From Pseudomonadota bacterium (GTDB lineage: Bacteria > Pseudomonadota > Gammaproteobacteria > Burkholderiales > Rhodocyclaceae): 9,631 bases of DNA. Where the stretch lies: NCBI GenBank assembly GCA_021811225.1, contig JAJZPJ010000100.1:1-9631 (forward strand), read 5' to 3'. Positions 6,400 to 9,631 of this stretch are shown here, in pieces (the stretch's first letter is position 1; each line of letters starts with the position of its first letter). The translations under genes and the position numbers were made by a program. The notes under the pieces are model-generated. The model was given only the letters and a program-made list of their open reading frames with translations. It was not told the origin of the DNA and ran no database searches.

Positions 6400-7584
6400 A
6401 TGAGCCGCAGAGTATTCGTTTCCGGCGTCGGGATGATCCCCTTCGTCAAACCGGGGGCGAGCGCATCCTACGACGTCATGGGCGAACAGGCCGGCCGGCT
6501 GGCGCTGAGCGATGCCGGCATGAGCTATGCCGATCTCCAGCAAGTCTATGCCGGCTACGTCTATGGCGACTCGACCAGCGGCCAGAAGGCGTCGTACCGG
6601 CTGGGCATGACCGGCATCCCGGTGATCAACGTCAACAACAACTGCTCGACCGGATCGACCGCGCTGTTCCTGGCACGCCAGGCGATCGCCAGCGGTGCGG
6701 CCGATTGCGTCCTGGCGCTGGGTTTCGAACAGATGGCCCCGGGCGCGCTGGGGACGGTGTTCAAGGACCGGCCCAGCCCCTTCGACGACTTCGACCGGGA
6801 GACGGATCAGCTGGTGGGCATGCCGGAGATCCCTCTGGCGCTGCGCTACTTCGGCGGTGCCGGCCTCTCCCACATGAAGAAATACGGCACCCGGCTCGAG
6901 ACCTTCGCCAGCATCCGCGCCAAGGCCAGCCGTCATGCGGCGAACAATCCGCTGGCCCTGTTCCGCAAACCGGTGTCGGTCGAAGAGGTGATGAACGCGC
7001 CGGCCCTCTGGCCGGGGGTCATGACCCGGCTGATGGCCTGCCCGCCGACCTGCGGCGCCGCGGCGGCGGTGCTGGTGTCGGAGGACTTCGCCCGCTCCAA
7101 GGGTCTCAGGCGCGACGTCCATATCGCCGCGCAGGCCATGACCACCGACGGCCCGAGCACCTTCGGGGCCCACGACATGATCCGCCTGGTCGGATTCGAC
7201 ATGGCCAGGGAGGCGGCGCAGCGCGTCTATGAGCAGGCCGGCATCGGGCCGCAGGAGGTCGATGTCGTCGAACTGCACGACTGCTTCGCCCAGAACGAGC
7301 TGATCAGCTACGAAGCGCTCGGGTTTTGCCCCGAGGGCGGCGCCGAGCAGTTCGTCATGGACGGCGACAACACCTACGGCGGCAAGGTGGTCACCAATCC
7401 CTCCGGCGGCCTGCTCTGCAAGGGGCATCCGCTCGGGGCCACGGGCCTGGCGCAGTGCTTCGAGCTGACCCAGCAGCTGCGCGGCACGGCGCAGGCGCGC
7501 CAGGTCGCAGGTGCGAAGATCGGTCTGCAGCACAACCTGGGGCTGGGCGGCGCCTGCGTGGTCAGCCTCTACCTCAGCGCGTGA
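6400..7584 (+). CDS. SCP2-type thiolase (3-oxoacyl-CoA thiolase, lipid-transfer-protein family)
   Basis: A 394-residue thiolase that should cleave 3-oxoacyl-CoA with CoA in the last step of a beta-oxidation round. It resembles the thiolase domain of animal SCPx over its whole length. The nucleophile is C82 in NVNNNCSTGST. H293 and C295 lie in HDCF, the SCP2-thiolase hallmark, and H343 lies in KGHPLGATG. DGDNTYGGK and NPSGG (near 321-337) and QHNLGLGGA (near 377-385) are also present. All residues expected for catalysis are there. The protein ends after the thiolase fold, so the C-terminal SCP2 sterol-carrier domain of SCPx is absent. SCPx accepts 2-methyl-branched and sterol-side-chain substrates and releases propionyl-CoA. 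The racemase gene 10 bases downstream supports such a substrate here. It lies 48 bases after the CbbY-like gene, and I see no clear promoter between them. Confidence 0.9.
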   Translation: MSRRVFVSGVGMIPFVKPGASASYDVMGEQAGRLALSDAGMSYADLQQVYAGYVYGDSTSGQKASYRLGMTGIPVINVNNNCSTGSTALFLARQAIASGAADCVLALGFEQMAPGALGTVFKDRPSPFDDFDRETDQLVGMPEIPLALRYFGGAGLSHMKKYGTRLETFASIRAKASRHAANNPLALFRKPVSVEEVMNAPALWPGVMTRLMACPPTCGAAAAVLVSEDFARSKGLRRDVHIAAQAMTTDGPSTFGAHDMIRLVGFDMAREAAQRVYEQAGIGPQEVDVVELHDCFAQNELISYEALGFCPEGGAEQFVMDGDNTYGGKVVTNPSGGLLCKGHPLGATGLAQCFELTQQLRGTAQARQVAGAKIGLQHNLGLGGACVVSLYLSA

Positions 7585-7594
7585 GCGCCCGGGC

Positions 7595-8743
7595 ATGGCC
7601 GGACCGCTGAAGGGCCTCAGGATCATCGAAATGGTCGGGATCGGCCCCGGCCCCTTTTGCGCCATGATGCTCTCGGACATGGGTGCGGAGGTGATCCGCA
7701 TCGACCAGAAGCGGGGCAGCGCCAAGAGCGTATTGCCGGGGCAGGGCACCCGCTGCGACGTGCTCGCGCGCGGCCGGCGCTCGCTCGCCATCGATCTCAA
7801 GCAGCCGGGCGCCGCGGCCCTGGTGCTGAGGCTCGTGGCCCGTGCCGACGCGCTGATCGAAGGCTATCGTCCCGGAGTGATGGAGCGCCTGGGACTCGGT
7901 CCCGACGTCTGCCTGGAGCGCAAGCCGGCACTGGTGTATGGGCGTATGACCGGCTGGGGCCAGACCGGCCCCCTGGCGAGCGCGGCGGGACACGATCTCA
8001 ACTATATCGCCCTGTCCGGCGCGCTGCACGCGATGGGCCGGCCCGGGACGCCGCCGCCGCCGCCCTTGAATCTGGTCGGCGATTTCGGCGGCGGGGCGAT
8101 GATGCTGGCCTTCGGCGTGGTCTGCGCCCTGCTCGAAGCGCGCAGCTCGGGCCGAGGGCAGGTCGTCGATGCGGCGATGACCGACGGCGCCGCACTGCTC
8201 ACGGCGATGATCTACGGCTTCAAGGCGGCCGGCGCCTGGAGCAATCGCCGCGGCGCCAACCTGCTCGACGGCGGCGCCCACTTCTACGACAGCTACGCCT
8301 GCGCCGACGGCAAGTACCTGGCCATCGGCCCGATCGAGCCGCAGTTCTACGCTCTGCTGCTGGAGGTCTGCGGCATCACCGATCCGGATTTCTCGGCGCA
8401 GATGGATGCCGCGCGCTGGCCGGAACTGAAGGCCAAGTTCGCCGCGGTGTTCCGAACCAGGAGCCGCGATCAGTGGTGCGCGCTGATGGCGGGCACCGAC
8501 GTCTGCTTCGCGCCGGTGCTCGATCTCGACGAGGCGCCGGAACATCCGCACAATCGGGCGCGGCAGACCTTCATCGACATCGCCGGCGTCGTCCAGCCGG
8601 CGCCGGCGCCGCGCTTTTCCCGCACCCCGCCCGGGGTGCCGAGTCCGCCGGCGGCGGCCGGCGAGCACAGCGATGCGATCCTGGCCGACTGGGGCTGCTC
8701 GTCCGAAGAAATCTCCGCGCTGAGGGCGGCCGGCCTGTTCTAG
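7595..8743 (+). CDS. alpha-methylacyl-CoA racemase (CaiB/BaiF CoA-transferase family III fold)
   Basis: A 382-residue protein that should interconvert 2R- and 2S-methylacyl-CoA by 1,1-proton transfer, supplying the 2S form that acyl-CoA oxidation enzymes need. The start MAGPLKGLRIIEM and the block LNLVGDFGGG (158-167) match mycobacterial MCR and human AMACR. The residues equivalent to the MCR catalytic set are all present: R92 (EGYRPG), H133 (AGHD), D163 (GDFGGG) and E248 (IEPQFY). These argue for a racemase and against a CoA transferase, although the two share a fold. The frame is open 28 codons further upstream, but that part overlaps the thiolase and looks like shadow coding, so the ATG at 7595 is preferred. 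No strong Shine-Dalgarno sequence precedes it, so coupling to the thiolase gene is likely. A run of five prolines (153-157) lies just before the catalytic aspartate loop. Its stop overlaps that of the exporter gene. Confidence 0.9.
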   Translation: MAGPLKGLRIIEMVGIGPGPFCAMMLSDMGAEVIRIDQKRGSAKSVLPGQGTRCDVLARGRRSLAIDLKQPGAAALVLRLVARADALIEGYRPGVMERLGLGPDVCLERKPALVYGRMTGWGQTGPLASAAGHDLNYIALSGALHAMGRPGTPPPPPLNLVGDFGGGAMMLAFGVVCALLEARSSGRGQVVDAAMTDGAALLTAMIYGFKAAGAWSNRRGANLLDGGAHFYDSYACADGKYLAIGPIEPQFYALLLEVCGITDPDFSAQMDAARWPELKAKFAAVFRTRSRDQWCALMAGTDVCFAPVLDLDEAPEHPHNRARQTFIDIAGVVQPAPAPRFSRTPPGVPSPPAAAGEHSDAILADWGCSSEEISALRAAGLF

Positions 8744-9504
8744 ATCGGCGCGAGCAGGCTGCGCGCGAGGAGGCTCGCGCCGCCTATGATCAGGATCAGC
8801 CAAATCGCCTGCATCACCCGCCTTGCCGCCAAGCGGTGATGCAGGCGGTTGCCGAGCCACAGGCCGGTCAGCATGAAGGGGAAGAGGCCGATGGCCGCAG
8901 CGAACATGCCGCGCTGCGCGTACAAGCCGGCGAGCGCGAAGACGCCGAACCGCGTCACCGTCGAGAGGGTGGTCACGGTGGCGATGGTGGCACGCAGCGC
9001 CGACTTGTCGGGCAGGCGCCGGGCCAGATAGATCGCAAAGATGGGGCCGCCGGTGCCGAACAGGGCACTGAAGACGCCCCCCAATGTTCCCAGCGGCGCC
9101 GCCCAGGCCCGGCCTATCAGTCTCGCTCCGGCGCGGGCGAGCATGCTGTAGGCGGCGTAGCAAAGCACGAAGCTTCCCAGGCCGAACATCAGCCATTTGG
9201 CCGGCGCGTGGACCAGAAACGTCGCTCCCAGCGCAATGCCGAGGAACATGAAGGGGACGAGCAGCCGCAATTCCGGGCGAGCGATGGCGGCGCGGTTGCG
9301 CGTGCCGATGATCAGGCTGGCCGTGAAGTCGAGCAGCAGCAGCATCGGCACGGCAAAGCGCAGCGGCAACAACTGGGCGAGCAGGGGCATGGCGGTGATC
9401 GAGGAGCCGAAGCCGGTGGTGCCGAGGATGGTGTAGGCGAGCAGCACGATCAGCGGCGCGCAGGCGAGCGTCGCCGGCGAGAAGACGGATAGGGCACCGA
9501 TCAT
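8740..9504 (-). CDS. TauE/SafE-family sulfite/anion exporter-like membrane protein
   Basis: A 254-residue integral membrane protein with about eight hydrophobic segments (roughly 13-35, 41-66, 80-98, 103-122, 135-160, 175-195, 200-217 and 230-248). Each half begins with a glycine-rich signature, GTTGFGSS near residue 28 and FGTGGPIFAIYL near 149. This two-fold repeat is characteristic of the TauE/SafE (DUF81) family. Members export sulfite, sulfoacetate or other small organic anions, and most have no known substrate; none can be named here. The ATG at 9504 follows directly on the stop of the GntR-type regulator, so the two genes form an operon and the regulator probably controls this exporter. 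The TAG stop is overlapped by the racemase stop (CTAG, 8740-8743). Two strong inverted repeats lie within its last third. Confidence 0.85.
   Translation of the reverse strand: MIGALSVFSPATLACAPLIVLLAYTILGTTGFGSSITAMPLLAQLLPLRFAVPMLLLLDFTASLIIGTRNRAAIARPELRLLVPFMFLGIALGATFLVHAPAKWLMFGLGSFVLCYAAYSMLARAGARLIGRAWAAPLGTLGGVFSALFGTGGPIFAIYLARRLPDKSALRATIATVTTLSTVTRFGVFALAGLYAQRGMFAAAIGLFPFMLTGLWLGNRLHHRLAARRVMQAIWLILIIGGASLLARSLLAPI
8746..8782. repeat. 10-bp perfect inverted repeat just past the racemase stop
   Basis: The arms CGGCGCGAGC (8746-8755) and GCTCGCGCCG (8773-8782) are fully complementary, with 17 bases between them. It begins three bases after the racemase TAG and lies in the last codons of the exporter gene. 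Its G+C-rich stem could mark the racemase transcript end, although no T-run follows. The repeated SLLARSLLA in the exporter's C-terminus may partly create the symmetry. Confidence 0.45.
8806..8847. repeat. long hairpin-forming inverted repeat inside the exporter gene
   Basis: The arms CGCCTGCATCACC (8806-8818) and GGTGATGCAGGCG (8835-8847) pair perfectly over 13 bases. Five further pairs continue inward with two single bulged C residues and a four-base CCGC loop. It codes for the HHRLAARRVMQA stretch of the exporter and lies 63 bases past the racemase stop. It could fold in either transcript. No T-run follows on either strand, so it is not a standard intrinsic terminator. Confidence 0.6.
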
Positions 9505-9631
9505 CTAGCCGCGCTCGCTCTTGGCGATCTCGCTGAAATACTCGTAATCGGTGGTGTTGACCAGGGAGCGGCGGTACTCCACCGGCGCGTCGTTGAAGCT
9601 CAGCGCGACGCGTCTGATTTCCAGCAGCGGA
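9505..9631 (-). CDS. GntR-family transcription regulator, UTRA-domain end (partial)
   Basis: Only the last 41 residues are in the window; the gene continues past the right edge. They read PLLEIRRVALSF-NDAPVEYRRSLVNTTDYEYF and end in EIAKSERG. The block 'LLEIRRVA...PVEYRRSLV....YEYF' is the usual C-terminal part of the UTRA effector-binding domain of HutC-type GntR regulators. The DNA-binding head is not visible. The TAG stop (9507-9505) is followed immediately by the ATG of the exporter, so both genes are read together and the regulator likely senses a compound linked to that exporter. The ligand cannot be inferred. Confidence 0.75.
   Translation of the reverse strand, partial: PLLEIRRVALSFNDAPVEYRRSLVNTTDYEYFSEIAKSERG

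Noticed and set aside
5638..7800. Long minus-strand ORF of 720 codons opposite the phosphatase, thiolase and racemase genes
   Set aside because: It spans three clear genes on the opposite strand and has shadow composition (rich in Arg, Ala, Gly and His).
7574..9196. Long minus-strand ORF of 540 codons opposite the racemase
   Set aside because: It crosses the racemase and the exporter in the wrong frames and has no motif; both real genes are well supported.
1..9631. Mobile elements, CRISPR arrays, tRNA or rRNA genes, and defence systems
   Set aside because: No transposase, integrase, spaced direct repeats or RNA-gene signatures were seen. Coding composition is even throughout, apart from the A+T-richer gap at 5441-5631.

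Overview
The window is G+C-rich, densely coded bacterial DNA. There are eight genes and only one real intergenic gap (5441-5631). I see no tRNA, rRNA, CRISPR array, transposase or phage gene. The three-subunit NAD(P)-linked 2-oxoacid oxidoreductase of the kind characterised in Azoarcus/Thauera, next to a fatty-acid/sterol-type thiolase and an alpha-methylacyl-CoA racemase, suggests a betaproteobacterium, plausibly in or near the Rhodocyclales. That placement is inference from gene content, not from a marker gene.

Left end (1-750, + strand): the C-terminal end of an FtsX/YbbP-type ABC transporter permease, cut by the window edge, then a 100-residue antibiotic-biosynthesis-monooxygenase-fold (ABM) protein. 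The ABM stop codon abuts the stop of the oppositely oriented kor operon with no base between them.

Centre (751-5440, - strand): a three-gene operon korC-korA-korB. KorB carries thiamine diphosphate and one [4Fe-4S] cluster. KorA is a gamma-alpha fusion that binds the 2-oxoacid and CoA. KorC is a GltD-like FAD/NAD(P) module with a cysteine-rich N-terminus and two C-terminal [4Fe-4S] motifs. Together they should form a soluble 2-oxoacid:NAD(P) oxidoreductase, most likely for 2-oxoglutarate. It would replace the usual dehydrogenase complex or supply low-potential electrons.

Divergent control region (5441-5631): a candidate extended -10 promoter for kor, a 47-bp spaced inverted repeat overlapping it, and a perfect 17-bp palindrome further upstream on the side of the next gene.

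Right half (5632-8743, + strand): a CbbY-like HAD phosphatase, then a tight pair made of an SCP2-type thiolase and an alpha-methylacyl-CoA racemase (AMACR). These two match the bacterial counterparts of the peroxisomal enzymes that handle 2-methyl-branched acyl-CoAs such as pristanoyl-CoA and the sterol or bile-acid side chain. The pairing points to degradation of isoprenoid or sterol side chains. Acetyl-CoA and propionyl-CoA from such a pathway would feed the citric acid cycle, where KorABC could act.

Right end (8740-9631, - strand): the end of a GntR-family regulator (UTRA domain) and a TauE/SafE-type membrane exporter whose ATG directly follows the regulator's stop. The exporter's stop overlaps the racemase's stop in a shared CTAG. 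Two strong inverted repeats lie in the first 105 bases past the racemase stop, inside the exporter gene.
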